A stretch of DNA of 64,000 bases, taken from positions 270,312 to 334,311 of the forward strand of contig DF239645.1 in NCBI GenBank assembly GCA_000507305.1, written 5' to 3'. The translations under genes were made by a program, and so were the position numbers. Shown here one piece after another: positions 18,688 to 30,849 of the stretch (the first letter of the stretch is position 1; every line of letters starts with the position of its first letter). Below the pieces are notes generated by a model. It was not told the DNA's origin. It did no database searches and saw only the letters and a program-made list of their open reading frames with translations. This stretch comes from Breviolum minutum Mf 1.05b.01 (Eukaryota; Sar; Dinophyceae; Suessiales; Symbiodiniaceae).

Positions 18688-20699
18688 TTATTGAGTGTCT
18701 GGGCATACTATATCTTCACCACCTTTTTTTGGGGGTAGTTCTTCTGCCTCGGACCGTTTTCCCGGGAAAACCCGTCCCGCAACGAAACCGGTTTTCGTTT
18801 CGGTGGAAACGAGAAACCACCGGTGGTGCCGTCTCCACGAAGCGCATGAACTGGCGAGGCTTCACGGGGCATGTCATGGGGGGCGATCTGGGAGTTTCGG
18901 CTGTTAAAATGAGATGGGATGTTGAGGAGGTACCTATAAATATACATATACTGTATATATAAATATATATACATATATGTAAAGCAATGAGTAAATACAT
19001 ATATATGAAATGTAGTGTATATATATATATATGGGTAATTGTTAGTTAGGAAAAAAAACGATGCGGATGCCCAATCTTGAAGGATGATCCTGGGACGTTG
19101 GGGGGATAAATTCTTCAACTTGAATAATTACCATTCTTAAAGGAGGCCAAAGATCTACAATTCACTCTTGAATGATGCTACGACTTTTCTGCTTCAGTTG
19201 CTTCCAAAAAAAGACAAAAAAAACAGGTTTTGAGTCCCTACAGTTTCAGTCAAGAATGCATGAACCAGTCCATGTTTGGTTACCAAAAGAATATTATTTC
19301 ACCAGACGGATGATGGTGGAACTAGGCTCGTTGTTGTTTTTTTACCTCATTTGAGATCCTTCTAGTTGAAGAAGTTCCCTTCAAAAGCAAGGATTTTCGA
19401 GATTTTTCACATTGGGATGACATTCATGACTGTGATTCGTCACTCTTTCATCTCACGTCTTTAAAGCACCTCTTTTTTTCTCCTTTTTCAAGCACGGTTT
19501 GATGGGATTCTGGGCTGGTTCTTGCCATCGCAATGATTTGAAGCATCAGGATTGGCACTGTGAGTTCAATGCATATACCCCGACATCTCAACCTACCCCC
19601 GGAACTGTCATACAGTATCGGGACCCTTCTTTTCAGCAAAACATCCAGGCCTTCGATGACTTAGATGGCCAACTAAAACTCGCTCAAAATTCATGGCATT
19701 TTTTTGGTGGAAACCTAAACGCCTTGATTTTTTTCAGCCAAGAATGTGAAAACCCAAGAGTTTCTCCTTTCACGTCTTGCTTGGTTTGGTTTCTTCAGTG
19801 CCAACCGCAACAAAAAACACCGACACATCGACATGTTGTGTAACGGCATTGCTAGTTCCTCAGGGATCTGTTTGCTTTGCTTATGAAAATGCTTGATTTT
19901 GCCATCACGACATGACAAAGTTGACAGGAAAAGATCCACGAACACAACAGTTGTAGAGCTGCCAAATGTCTGAGGCTATGGTATCATGCTGGCCGTCTTT
20001 ATTTTTTTCAAAAAAAAACAACGGAAAAAAAGTGTGCAGGGACACTCTACTGGAGTGTACCTGTGCACCTACCTAACAAACATGACATCCATCAAAAACA
20101 TGTTTGGCCATTGTAACAGCTGAACAAAAATCCCCCCAAAACCGATTTTTTCCAGGAAAAAAAACTTAAACCATTGAGGAACCCAAGCTTGCCCTTGTGA
20201 AAATGCATGCCATGCCAGATGAGCCACGAAAAGAAGCCTCCTACTTTCCATTGAATCCTGGCCCGGTTAAAAGGGATCCTTATAATTATAATGGGTTTAT
20301 TTAAATCCCCAATATGACTGTGTTAGTATTATCCCTTATCAAAAAAACCCAACAAAAGGTAACCCCAACCAGGGTATGACTTTCGTTGCTCCGATGGCTT
20401 AGACTTGGATCACAGCTTGCCGGGCCCTAACAATTTCCATGATCGAATTCAAGAGCCAATGAGTCCTTTTTCAAAGGACCCATAAAGCTCCTCCACGCTA
20501 CGAATCAAACAACTGAAATCGCTGAAAGAAGAACCAGCAAGTGAGCCACAAAAAAAAAAATAAAGGATCCTAAAGGGTTGGTTTGAAAACAAAGGATTCT
20601 AACACATGGAATATGATTCCTTTAACATTTGGTAGTTTGATTATTTCGAGGAAAACAAACATATGAAAGGCATTTTTCACTGCACACATTTAAATTTCA

Positions 20700-20965
20700 C
20701 TTGTTCCAAGAGCAAAGGAGACGATCCAGTAAATCAAGAAAGTAATTTCCAAATAATCATGTAATTCACATGGTAGGAAATCTGTCAACAAACGCTTTTG
20801 GGTTCTTCGTAGCTCTAACGGAGAAGATTTCTGTCCATCCTCTTTGGAATCACGACCACTTTGGCCAACCACAGCAATTTGGCAATGAGATTCCACACCA
20901 GTTTTGTTGATGACCAAAACATGAGAGCACGACGATATTGTCCATTGATAGACAACTGACATAAC
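20700..20965 (-). CDS. Candidate exon with a hydrophobic C-terminal segment
   Basis: An open minus frame of about 85 codons contains VLVINKTGVESHCQIAVVG, a Lys/Arg-rich middle (SPLELRRTQKRLLTDF) and a hydrophobic stretch LEITFLIYWIVSFALGT that could span a membrane. Splice ends were not fixed and no family was recognised. It may belong with the exons at 21.3, 23.6 and 25.9 kb. Confidence 0.3.
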
Positions 20966-21298
20966 TAACTCATTATATTGATTTATAATCAATCATCACA
21001 ATACTAAGATATACTTCCCCCCCTCACCCGAAACCTGTAAATATCCTCTGAAAATTGCTTCATTCATTTCCTAGGTTGGGAGCTCCCGACTCCCAACCAC
21101 TTCCAAAACACACCACCCGCAATCCCTGGCCATGTTGCCCCTTCCTCTTGAAGTGTGTTTGTGTAGCTGCGCAGCTTCAAAAATTCCAACTTACCCTGTG
21201 ATTTTGAGGATTCTGGGCTTCTTTTTTAGCATGGGGAAAGTGAAGCTCATCCCTTGTGACCCTAATCGCTCCCCCAATATCACAGGGTTTTTGTTGTC

Positions 21299-21417
21299 CT
21301 TTGCTCCTTCATACGGCTCACATGCCGCTAAAAACACCGCCTCTACGATGTGTAAGCCGTAAGCGTTTCCAACTAATGAAGGATGAAGGTAGCCAAACTC
21401 TTCAAGTCTTTCCAAAG
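21299..21417 (-). CDS. Candidate exon of an unrecognised protein
   Basis: Acceptor AAAAAG|CT and GA donor GCAAAG|GACAAC enclose two bases plus exactly 39 codons. The reading begins LERLEEFGYLHPSLVG and continues LHIVEAVFLAACEPYEGAK. Amphipathic helical character is likely. The function is not recognised. Confidence 0.4.
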
Positions 21418-21973
21418 CTTTTTGTAGGTTCCAGTCAAAAAAAAGACTTTGACCACGACTTTTTTGTTTGGAATTCATCCATCCTTACAGTAAGGGAAAA
21501 AACCCATGGTGGGAATCTCGAAGGTGCCACGTGTCAAAAACCGCAACAAAAAAACCCTGAAAGCGACGCTGCGGTTTTCCGGCGTGACCCTTGGCGACGA
21601 CTCAGAGTGCTAATTTGAAGACCGCCGGCGCGGAGATTCGAACTTGTTGAACCTCGGCTTCAAAGGGTCGGGGTTGTGTTTGGTAGAAAGTCGCTTCCAA
21701 CTAAAAAAAATCAAACAGGGGGACTCAGTTTGTGCTTTTCAGGTCATGTGTATATTTCAGGCAAATGCAAATATATACTATACATACATTATATTCATAT
21801 AGATACTCTTAGATGTTGTTTTGTATATATGTATCTAATATATTCCATAACAAATAGACTACTCCTTCACAAATCCCAACGCAAAAAACTGGAGGGGTGA
21901 CCTTGTGGTTTTCCATGTTGTCGGTATGTTTTCCATGGTCCAAAAAAAACAGAAGTCAACTTGAAGTCAACTT

Positions 21974-22071
21974 ACTCTCCCAAAAACTAACATAGCACCT
22001 GTCAGGCTTTTCCAAAAGGAAACTAATTTTCCAACCCCGTGTTTCAGGTGCTATGTTAATTTCAGGGAGGG
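21974..22071. mobile_element. Family C MITE-like element
   Basis: CTCTCCCAAAAACTAACATA ... TATGTTAATTTCAGGGAG inverted ends. Confidence 0.8.
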
Positions 22072-22210
22072 TACACCCCTGAAAATGAACAGCTGGTTCA
22101 CCTAACAACCAATTATATAACAAAAAGGTAGTTTAAAAATCATCTTCCACCCACCTTCATTCTGAAGGGTTTCAGCTGTTTGCTTTTTTCCAGGGGGGCA
22201 GGTTCGATGA

Positions 22211-22247
22211 TGGTCCATGGATGGGTCCATGGACCATCCATGGACCA
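22211..22247. repeat. Perfect 14-bp-arm hairpin
   Basis: TGGTCCATGGATGG at 22211-22224 and CCATCCATGGACCA at 22234-22247 flank a 9-base loop. Confidence 0.95.
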
Positions 22248-22627
22248 AGCAGAATCCGAAGCCACTCAGAGTTCGGTGAAATTCCCCGACTTCACCGGTT
22301 GGTCTTCGACCGGCTAAGGCTCCCCCTTCCAATCGCTAGACATATCTAGAAGATATGACAAGATCTATCACCCCAAAAACTAACGGCTGGAACCTGAATA
22401 TGATGGTTTCCAAAAGGAATCTCCTTTTGCAGAGGTCCACTTCTAGGTGAACCATGTTAGTCGGGATGTATGCCTTATTGCTGTCTTATGTTGAGAGAAT
22501 ATGGCAAGGAACCTTTCCCGGAACATCCCATTCTTCATGCTTTCAAACAGAAAAGTCTCCCATTTGCCAGGTCATTACCCGCGTTTTCTCTTCATGCAAC
22601 ATCGCTGGTCATTCTACCCATATGGTC

Positions 22628-22736
22628 ATATGGAGGTTTCCTTAAATGGTGGTACCCAACAACCATGGGTCTTCCTACTAAAAATGATCATTTTGGGGTG
22701 TTTTGGGGGTACCACCATTTTAGGAAACCTCCATAT
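22628..22736. mobile_element. Family B MITE-like element
   Basis: ATATGGAGGTTTCCTTAAAT ... TTTAGGAAACCTCCATAT, nearly perfect ends. The centre is inverted relative to the copies at 16.2 and 40.5 kb. Confidence 0.88.
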
Positions 22737-23517
22737 CTTCCATTATCTTCCCTTGGTCGTCGGGACACCTCCGACGCTACCAGCTCAGACGTACCCACAT
22801 CCACTCGCACATCTTTGGGATCAGTAGACTCCTAGCCGTGGAAGAAGTGCAACAGCGAAACAACCGGCTAAACCGCGAACATGCACCAAGACTCAAGCCA
22901 TTACCATTGGCAGTAAAAAAATGGTCTGCGATTAGAATATGTATATGTATATGTATATATAAATATTGTATATCATTTTTCAGCTTGAGGGTTGGAAAAA
23001 AAATTGTTGGGGTGACATGCAACCTGTATTCCGTTGGATAACTACTTCAACCACTCTGGAACCGTTCCTCGCAGATGGCCCTCTCTGTGGTCATGTGAGA
23101 ATGGAAGCCGTAGCTAGCAGGGTTGCGAAACGTGAGTCATATTCATATTCCCCGTTTAAAAAATCTGGTCAACGTTGCAATCTCCCTTAGTGAAGAAGAG
23201 ACTTCACCGTGGTTGAGCTCGCATCGTCAGAACAAAATGCGGTGTAAGTTTTTCATAGTCAAGGATTCCGATCATCCTATTCACAGCACAAGATCCAGCA
23301 TTTGCCCACCTCTTTATCCCGAGCGTAGGACGAGGGAAAAACTAAACCAAAGATCATCTGAATCGTGGAGTCTTTGCAGGTGACCGGGGAACTATTCGCG
23401 ATGCTTTGGGATACTCGTAACGAAGGATGCGTGGTGAGCACCAATAAGCGAAGTCATGTTCCCCACCATTTCCAGGTCAATTTTCATGAGATGTCACTTC
23501 CCGCAATCCACCCTGCA

Positions 23518-23675
23518 TTTTGTAAGGAAGATGTTTCAGTGGGTCTAGTTTAGCGAATATCATTGACAATCGATGTTTTACAAGGCCACAAATCACGGTG
23601 TCCTCACGTTTCAATATGACGGCTTGATCGAAATCGTCTGTCTGAGTGCAGTCACTCGCTCTGCACTCAGAAGTC
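23518..23675 (-). CDS. Candidate exon of an unrecognised acidic protein
   Basis: Acceptor TCAAG|G, then an open minus frame with SECRASDCTQTDDFDQAVI and LKREDTVICGLVKHRLSMIF. A GC donor is plausible near AAAAT|GCAGG. The neighbouring frames contain stops. Family unknown; it probably belongs to the same transcription unit as other minus exons between 20 and 28 kb. Confidence 0.4.
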
Positions 23676-24528
23676 CTTGAGTCGTCAAACATTGCAGGTC
23701 ACAGAAGGTCGATAGTGCCACAAGAATGTATCCATACTAAGTGTTTACTAAACTTTATTGTCCCTTTCGTTTGAATACTTTTGATGCTGTGGCCAGGGGT
23801 GCCATAGACCAGCAGCTTGCATCTTGCAAAGAAGTTGTTATAATCTAGTATGCTTTGATTGGGACGCTTTTATTCTTGGTTTTAAGGAAAGAGCTCTCAG
23901 CTAAAATCATTTTTTGTTGGCCTTAAATTGAGCATGCTTCGGGTCACATCACAAATGGTCAACAAGTTTGTTCTGGTGGAGACCTATCTGATAGAGAGCT
24001 CCGGTTTTGCAGAAGCGGCTTTGTCATTATTTGGGGGATCCTGCCTAGAATAGCAAACCACCACGCTGCTAACCCCAGTTCATAGCAATAGAAATTAATC
24101 TTTTTCGGCAACAGGAACTACATTTAGGAATGGTTGCTGTCTCTTTGCTATGTTAGATGTTCGGAGGGTAGCATGGAAAGGTTCCAAAACTCATGATGCT
24201 GGCTTATCACAGCACGCACCGCCCAGTAGTCACTAGTCTTGGAGACACCCGAATTTATCCCCATTGTCTAACAGAAAAGTGCTACATGAAAATACTGAAT
24301 TTGGGAACCCCAGGAGGAGAAAAAAAACAGAAAGATTCATTTGAAAGAAAACAACTTGAAACTTTGGAGTCTCTCATTTTGAGATGTATAGATTATCTAC
24401 ATCCAAGGGACTTCACCAAAAAAAAGATGTGGGGAGGGGAGTCTCTTCCCGGGAACTGAAACCATGGAATTCGCCGTGAATTTGTGTCTAGCTCCAAGCT
24501 GGAACATCTCAGAACATCAAAGCTAAGG

Positions 24529-24650
24529 TCCGTACCTGCATTTTCGGCTATTTTGGGGATTTCGGTTTTTTGTTAGAAAAGACGCCTTTCATACAAGCTT
24601 ACAGCTTGCTGAGGATTCCTCCATTTTAGGTACCAACGAAATGATTGAAA
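24529..24650. mobile_element. Family G inverted-repeat element
   Basis: Shares TTTTCGGCTATTTTGG and CCTCCATTTTAGGTACC with the 52.7 kb copy. The ends are diverged. Confidence 0.65.
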
Positions 24651-25153
24651 TTGGGATTCTACCAAGGCACCTGGGACTATAACTTCGAGGTGACGTCAAT
24701 CCTCCATCACGCATTGTGCGATTTCGCCGCCTCAACGGAAGGACCCCTCAGAGAGTTGCGTTAAGTTGCTATTAGATGCTCAGGTTTTTTCGGGGTCTGT
24801 TCAATGGGTCCTGTTGGAGATGTCTTAGTTTTTAATACGGTTTTCATATGGGTTTTCCATGGATGATCCTATGGGATATCTTGAATATGTTTCTAAGGTT
24901 TTTGCTTGGATATTTTTCTATGGGATTTTCCAGAGTGAAGCGGATGATTTTTGGCCACCCCGACCTGCGATACTTCCATTAACTAATACCCGTACCGGTA
25001 CTGTCCTAACACATCGCCATCTGAAAATTCCCTAACTTTCCTGATAAATACCATCCAAAATAATGATTTGTTTGTGGTTATACCATCTGGAAAGTAGATG
25101 GCATAACTCCCAAAAGGTGGATTAGTAAGGGGCCATGATAAGCCAATACATGG

Positions 25154-25460
25154 NNNNNNNNNNNNNNNNNNNNNNNNNNNNNNNNNNNNNNNNNNNNNNN
25201 NNNNNNNNNNNNNNNNNNNNNNNNNNNNNNNNNNNNNNNNNNNNNNNNNNNNNNNNNNNNNNNNNNNNNNNNNNNNNNNNNNNNNNNNNNNNNNNNNNNN
25301 NNNNNNNNNNNNNNNNNNNNNNNNNNNNNNNNNNNNNNNNNNNNNNNNNNNNNNNNNNNNNNNNNNNNNNNNNNNNNNNNNNNNNNNNNNNNNNNNNNNN
25401 NNNNNNNNNNNNNNNNNNNNNNNNNNNNNNNNNNNNNNNNNNNNNNNNNNNNNNNNNNNN
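25154..25460. other. Assembly gap (307 N)
   Basis: A run of undetermined bases. Open frames that cross it have no meaning. Exons may be hidden here. Confidence 0.99.
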
Positions 25461-25877
25461 TTGGAGGCATGGCCATCAACCATCGAAGATGTGCGAGACA
25501 TCTCCATGCCTGAAACGAAACGGTTTTTAAAGTTTAACCGTCAGATCAATGGACTATTCTGGTGATAGGTGATAGGTGGTAGGGATTGTATAACCCCCTG
25601 GAATGCAATATATACCTGGTATATAAGCGGTGTACTGCCAATTGGGTGAGGTTATGCTACAAATACCACCCTTTACAAGAACCTGAGGAAAAAAAAAACA
25701 TTGATCGGAGGATGCGTCACTTCCGGTGACTGGTGACTAACAAACCATGTGAGACACGAAAAAAAACTACTTTCCATTATGATTATACTGTTTGTTTAAT
25801 AGGGATCCCTATGATGGTTTATTGCAATCCCTATATGACTGGGTTTCGACTTTCGACCTGAGTACTCGTGAAACGAC

Positions 25878-25987
25878 CTGCACTGCTGACCGGCAATTGC
25901 ATGACAGCAGAGCTCTCTTTGAATAAGAGGTCAAATGTGATGACCGAATAAATACAAAGAAAACTCAAAATGAACTGTACAAAATCA
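25878..25987 (-). CDS. Candidate exon encoding a membrane-spanning segment
   Basis: Acceptor ATGCAG|T and donor GTGCA-G|GTCG enclose one base, 36 codons and one base. The reading DFVQFILSFLCIYSVITF followed by DLLFKESSAVMQ has a clear hydrophobic stretch of about 20 residues. No family recognised. Confidence 0.4.
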
Positions 25988-26638
25988 CTGCATGAAAAAC
26001 ACCGAGCCATTACCAAACGTCCGGTCAATCCCCTAATAGCCTTCTAAAATACAACTAATGACATACCACCTGAAAATCGTGATTGTAAGACTATCCTTTC
26101 TTTTGAGGGTTCTCCGCGTCTTTTCTGGTACAACGTTTATTCTTGGGGGTGTGAGTGGTTCCGAACCGCCAGTTTTTACGAATTGTATGTGTCAGTCTGT
26201 CGCAACCTTTACTTCTATATATTTTTGAATTGCCTTCACAAAACCAACATCAACAAGAAACTGTTCAATTTTCGTCTGGCTATAACCGTCAGGTCGCTTT
26301 GAAAAAGTGTTTACAACTTACAAGGTGAAATCTGCATGGCCATCCCTCACACTTGGATGATGACGCCCCCTAAAATGACTGATATCTGATCATAATTTAT
26401 GAGTTGAAAAAACTCACCCAGCATGTAGGGTTCGACGGATATCACATGCCACGTACTATCCATTTATGAATTGATCATCTAAAATCCATCATCCAACCAC
26501 TACAAATCCATCCCATGTTCCAATCGTTGCAGTTTTAAAAAAAGGTGCGCATCCCGATGCATCTGTGGGTGCTTCACCTGCGCCCATGTTTTTCCAATGC
26601 CATCTCCCCCCAGCCATCTCCAGCAAATGGCTTCAAAT

Positions 26639-26748
26639 ATGGATGTTTCCGAAAATAGGGGTTGAAACCCCCCAAATCATCCATTTTAATAGGGTTTTCC
26701 ATTATAAACCATCCATTTTGGGGTACCCCTATTCTTGGAAACACCCTA
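26639..26748. mobile_element. Family B-related inverted-repeat element
   Basis: GGATGTTTCCGAAAATAGGGG ends are complementary to CCCCTATTCTTGGAAACACC. The interior is a second inverted pair around CATCCATTTT. Confidence 0.75.
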
Positions 26749-27849
26749 ATATATACCAAGAGACATATCTACAATGCCACGATGTGCATGTACGAGCTCT
26801 TTCAAATGGTTGGTGGAGTCCTTAGTTTAGTCACAGTCTCTCGGACTGCGTTTTTTGCCCCCAAACCGATGTCCATGGTGGGGTTGCGCAAGCCGTTTTT
26901 CTAGGTATACAGTAGTGGTGCACCCACATCATACGACAAAATGCTGTTCCTGGAAAACAATTCGTTACAAAAACGGTGGGACATCAACTTGCCAAAACCT
27001 CCAAGAGCAGTGCATGTTAAAAGAAAGGTTTCCATACTGGGCATTCTGTAGCAACACATTTTCACCCTTCAACATAGCTCCAAAAGCATTTTGTAGTAAG
27101 CTCTTTGTGGCCAACACGGGCCGAGGGCTCATGGTTTTAGAGAACCATTTTGTAGAGAGATGTTTCTTCCTTGAAAAAAATGTGGTCCTACAGCTGCCCG
27201 CTGTAGGCATGGCAAAGTTCTTGGGGACAGGGCCTTCCGAGCGAAAGCGTCTTGCCAGCAACAATTGCAAGGCAGTTGTAGCAGCAAGGAAGACCAAAGA
27301 AGAGTTTTAATCCCAAGCAATTCTCGCTGCAAGGTATGTGAAGATTATCAAACAAGAGCATTTTGGTTGCAGACACATCGAATTTTGATCTTCATGGAGG
27401 GTACGGAGCTTGAATGTACTTGGTCACTTGGTGCGTTGGCCGTTGGCCCCTCTGAAAATATGAAGCTGGCAAAAAACAACAAAAAACGGAATTTTCATGA
27501 GGGAAGTTGACTCAACCTCAAACTAAAACCCCAAATCCGATGATTTTTTTGCACCTAAAGTTCTCAAGCTCCAACTCATCTTCAACTAATGGTAACTTGG
27601 TGGTTTGGCGCCCGGTGGTTTGGGATTCCAGGGGGTGCCCCGAAGTAACAATCCCTTTCGTTTATTGGGATCCCACCAACTTACCATAGGTTGTCATCAG
27701 GGATATTTCACATAGTATGTTAAATAAAAAGAAAGCAATGGAAACCTGAGACATAAAATCATTGAAATTTCCAATTGACAAATCCTCACACCGAAACTTC
27801 ATGTCATCCGAAAGTTTCTTTCCAAACCCATCCTGTCATGTCACACCTC

Positions 27850-28353
27850 CTGGCAATTTTTGTTGAAAGATTGCGGAACCTCCAACTTGATGCTATCCAA
27901 ACGTCTGAGTCGGGAAGGTTCATCTTGGGATCTGTCAAGTCTTGCCAAAGACTGTAGAGTGCGATCTGGATCTCCTGTTTGGCAAGCTGGGTCTCCGAAA
28001 ATGCCTACCAGGTGTGAAGAATTGAATGATCCCACCAAGGTTAGGGGTTGCAGTTTTTTGTCAAGAGGTGTCCCCCGAACTTGGGGTTCGGGTTTCATCA
28101 TTTTCAGATTTTCAGCCGAGGTTCAGCCGGTTTTTGTTTTCGGGCGAGTTTTTTGAATGGCCCTTTACTGAGGTTGAAGCATGATTTCCCCTAGCCTTTC
28201 TCAAAACGCGATGGTTTTTTTTTCGTCCGCTGGCCGCCAGCCGCGACAAAAAAAAACAGAGGCCCTTCCGTTCGTTTCTCCTCGGTGCTGACAGGACGTC
28301 GTACCAAATGTTGTGCTTCTCTCAAGTGTTCAGAAGTACGGTCCTCCCACGAC
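27850..28353 (-). CDS. Two linked exons of an unrecognised Arg/Asp-rich protein
   Basis: Exons 28353-28274 and 28004-27850. The first follows TGCAAG|G and reads SWEDRTSEHLREAQHLVRRP then VSTEEK. The second follows TGGTAG|G and reads IFGDPACQTGDPDRTLQSLA, LARLDRSQDEPSRLRRLDS and IKLEVPQSFNKNCQ. A GA donor (GAAAC|GAACGG) joins them in frame, and the second ends at a GA or GT donor. Both acceptors are AG|G. The protein looks hydrophilic and partly helical. Flanking exons were not assigned. Confidence 0.5.
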
Positions 28354-28882
28354 CTTGCAGGCAAAATTGGATTGGATGGTACCAACTCGCTGACAAGTTA
28401 TTATTTTTGCAACCTCAAAGATACCAATGTTGGGTTATTCACAAAGATGCTTGGCAAAGAAAAACAAGGATTTGGTGGGGATTATATACCTTCAGAGTGT
28501 GATGACCCAAAAAGTCTGAAGGTTGTTCAAAGTTCATAGCCGGAACGTGAACTAAACATGGAACTCCTCTTAACCTTTGAGACTACTTAGGTGCGTCCTG
28601 CATAAAAACACAGGAAAAACAATGAAAAATCCGTGTATCTATAGTGAAGGTTACCAATTTGGTTCCCCTCAACTGACTTCATACCTGTGATTTTTCACAA
28701 TTTTACGTACCTTGAAGCCACCAGGGTTGGACGGCCAACACCCTTGAGTCAACTGGGGGGAAATTTTGTCGGAGTGGAAAACTCTCAGGATCTTTTTGTG
28801 GGACAACCTAACGGCGAAACCTTACCCATGGAGACATCCTGCCAACAAGAAGGGTTGTTGTAAGCGGGGTTATTAACCACCA

Positions 28883-28954
28883 AGTTTCCTTTACTAAGGC
28901 CTTATTAACCCCTTATTCCTGAGGGGGTAGCTTTGGGGAGGGTAACTAGGAAAC
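28883..28954. mobile_element. Family E inverted-repeat element
   Basis: AGTTTCC...GGAAACT ends enclose TTACTAAGGCCTTATTAACC and CCTGAGGGGGTAGC. Confidence 0.6.
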
Positions 28955-29566
28955 TAGGATCCCCTTGATATATATGCTGATGTCTTGTAAACAAGCTTGA
29001 GGGCAGTAGCTTTATCTCACCATTTGCAAGATTTGGATAACTTTTCCCAGCATTATCGACCCCCCCCTGTAATTCATGAACACTCCTGGGTAATAAAATC
29101 AAATAAAATCAAATAATAAAGATTCAATGCACTGTCATGGTTTCTGGGTGCATCCGATAGAATTCAATAACCTCCTTCCTTAGGCATCTTGCATAAAATT
29201 TCCCTCCTACGTTGTGAGGTCACAGGTGGTCATGTGGAATACTTCAACCGAAGTTGATTATCGCAAAAGGCGAGTATGGTACAAGAGAAGAATCTTGAAT
29301 CCCATGTATCTTCCCAGGACCCTGAAAACCTATGTCATGACCCTTTGTCCCCCAGTTGTGAGCTACAATCCTTCAAACAAATTCCCGTCCAAATGGAGGG
29401 GTTTCGCTAGGAACCACTAAGCCTCGCTAAGCCAAGCAACCTTAACATAGTGTCACACCCATGTGTTATTGGGCATTGACCATGTGGGTTAACCTCTCCC
29501 CAAACCCCGCATCTGCTTAAAACAAAGTGGAAACATGTGACATAGCTGAAAGCCATAAACTATAGT

Positions 29567-29668
29567 ATCTGGGCAAATCAGTATAATTCCTAAACCTGAA
29601 TTTTTACTTTTCGCCACCATATACGGTGGCGAACCGGCGGTTGGAAGTCGTTATAATTTGCCCAGAGA
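29567..29668. mobile_element. Small inverted-repeat element
   Basis: CTGGGCAAATCAGTATAA at the left pairs with TTATAATTTGCCCAG at the right. The right end recurs exactly (CGTTATAATTTGCCCAG) at about 55567-55583. Confidence 0.6.
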
Positions 29669-30849
29669 GTATAAGCCTATCAACCGGCGTTCCCGATGCG
29701 AATCCCCATCCGCCCGAACAGACCTGCTACTGCGCTGTCGCAGGAGATTGTTCGTTTCGCCATCCTGCCGTTTAACGAGCAACAACTAGGAGTTGTATAA
29801 CTGATTGCGTGAATAAGGATTCGCAGAAAAGATGATACATTTCAGAGTTTTCCCAAGCGGGTTAGTATGATTTGATGAAGAATTTGACCTAGGGAATATC
29901 GTACCTATTATAGTCTTTTGATATGCTTTGACCCATGAAATGGGGTATTGTTGTATTACTTGATGAAATATACCATATCGTAAGAAATGGATGGTATTTA
30001 CAGCATGATTTGCATCTAATCTAATCGAATCCCTTTGCGCAACACACAAGAATTGTTTATCCATTCTGCAGTGCTTCATTTTGAGAAAGCCCCAAACACA
30101 TCCCACTGGGAAAGTTTGAGCTTTTTCATTTGGTCTTTTTTTTCTCGAAAATTAGTGGGGAAAACACATCGAAGAGTGTCAAGTCCTGCCCAACCACAAC
30201 TGTCTTGAGGTAATCTCTCCTGAGCCAGGCTGGGATTGGATATGGCATGATATGGCATGGTTTCTGAAACAGAGTGGGCAATTTGTGGATCATCCCTTTT
30301 GGACAGCTGTTGTGGTTTTGAAGTTTTGAAGCACCTCCATGTAAAAGGCACAGGGCTTCATCACATGTCTTCATACAAAAATTCTGCTCCCCCCCCTCCA
30401 GGGGAAGTCACCCCCATCCACCCCCGGGACATCAAAAAAAAAACAAGCGTCGTGTCTTCCCAAATGCCATACAACCACTTGCCCCAGGTGTCTCGGTTCA
30501 ACACCTCGGCGTGATGCATTGCTTCCAAGAGATTCCTTCAATCAAAAGAGCAATGTCTGTATGTCTTGTGCCCTACAAAAATAATACTGATAGATATTCA
30601 CAAATGTTCCCCCCAACGACTATAAGGGTGTGTATATGTCTTGCTTTTGGTTTTTGGTATCGTCTAAATTGCAAACATTTCAAAAACGCATGCATATCGT
30701 GTATGTACTCTCTATGTATTAGCATCATGAAACACAGCAATACATGATATCAACGAACTTCACCAAAGAAACAACATCAAAATCCTGGGCCCCCCCCCCT
30801 ACCGAAAATGAAAAACTCAACCTCAACTGGTGAGTTTGCCGGATTTCCT

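Larger units (their letters stand above)
16941..20690. other. Stretch without a recognised gene
   Basis: Contains two family-A elements, the AAC microsatellite and AT tracts. A plus-strand frame at about 19493-19843 (reading LKHQDWHCEFNAYTPTSQ) is open for some 115 codons, but has no family match and no supporting splice context. Confidence 0.4.
28360..30430. other. Stretch without a recognised gene
   Basis: Holds a family E element and the small inverted-repeat element at 29.6 kb. Two overlapping minus frames near 30.13-30.37 kb are open but could not be assigned. Confidence 0.4.

Noticed and set aside
25078..25530. Open frames of 130-174 codons
   Set aside because: They exist only because the N gap has no stops.
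26855..27332. 151-codon plus and 110-codon minus frames
   Set aside because: They are mutually overlapping with no domain, no splice logic and no homology that I recognise.
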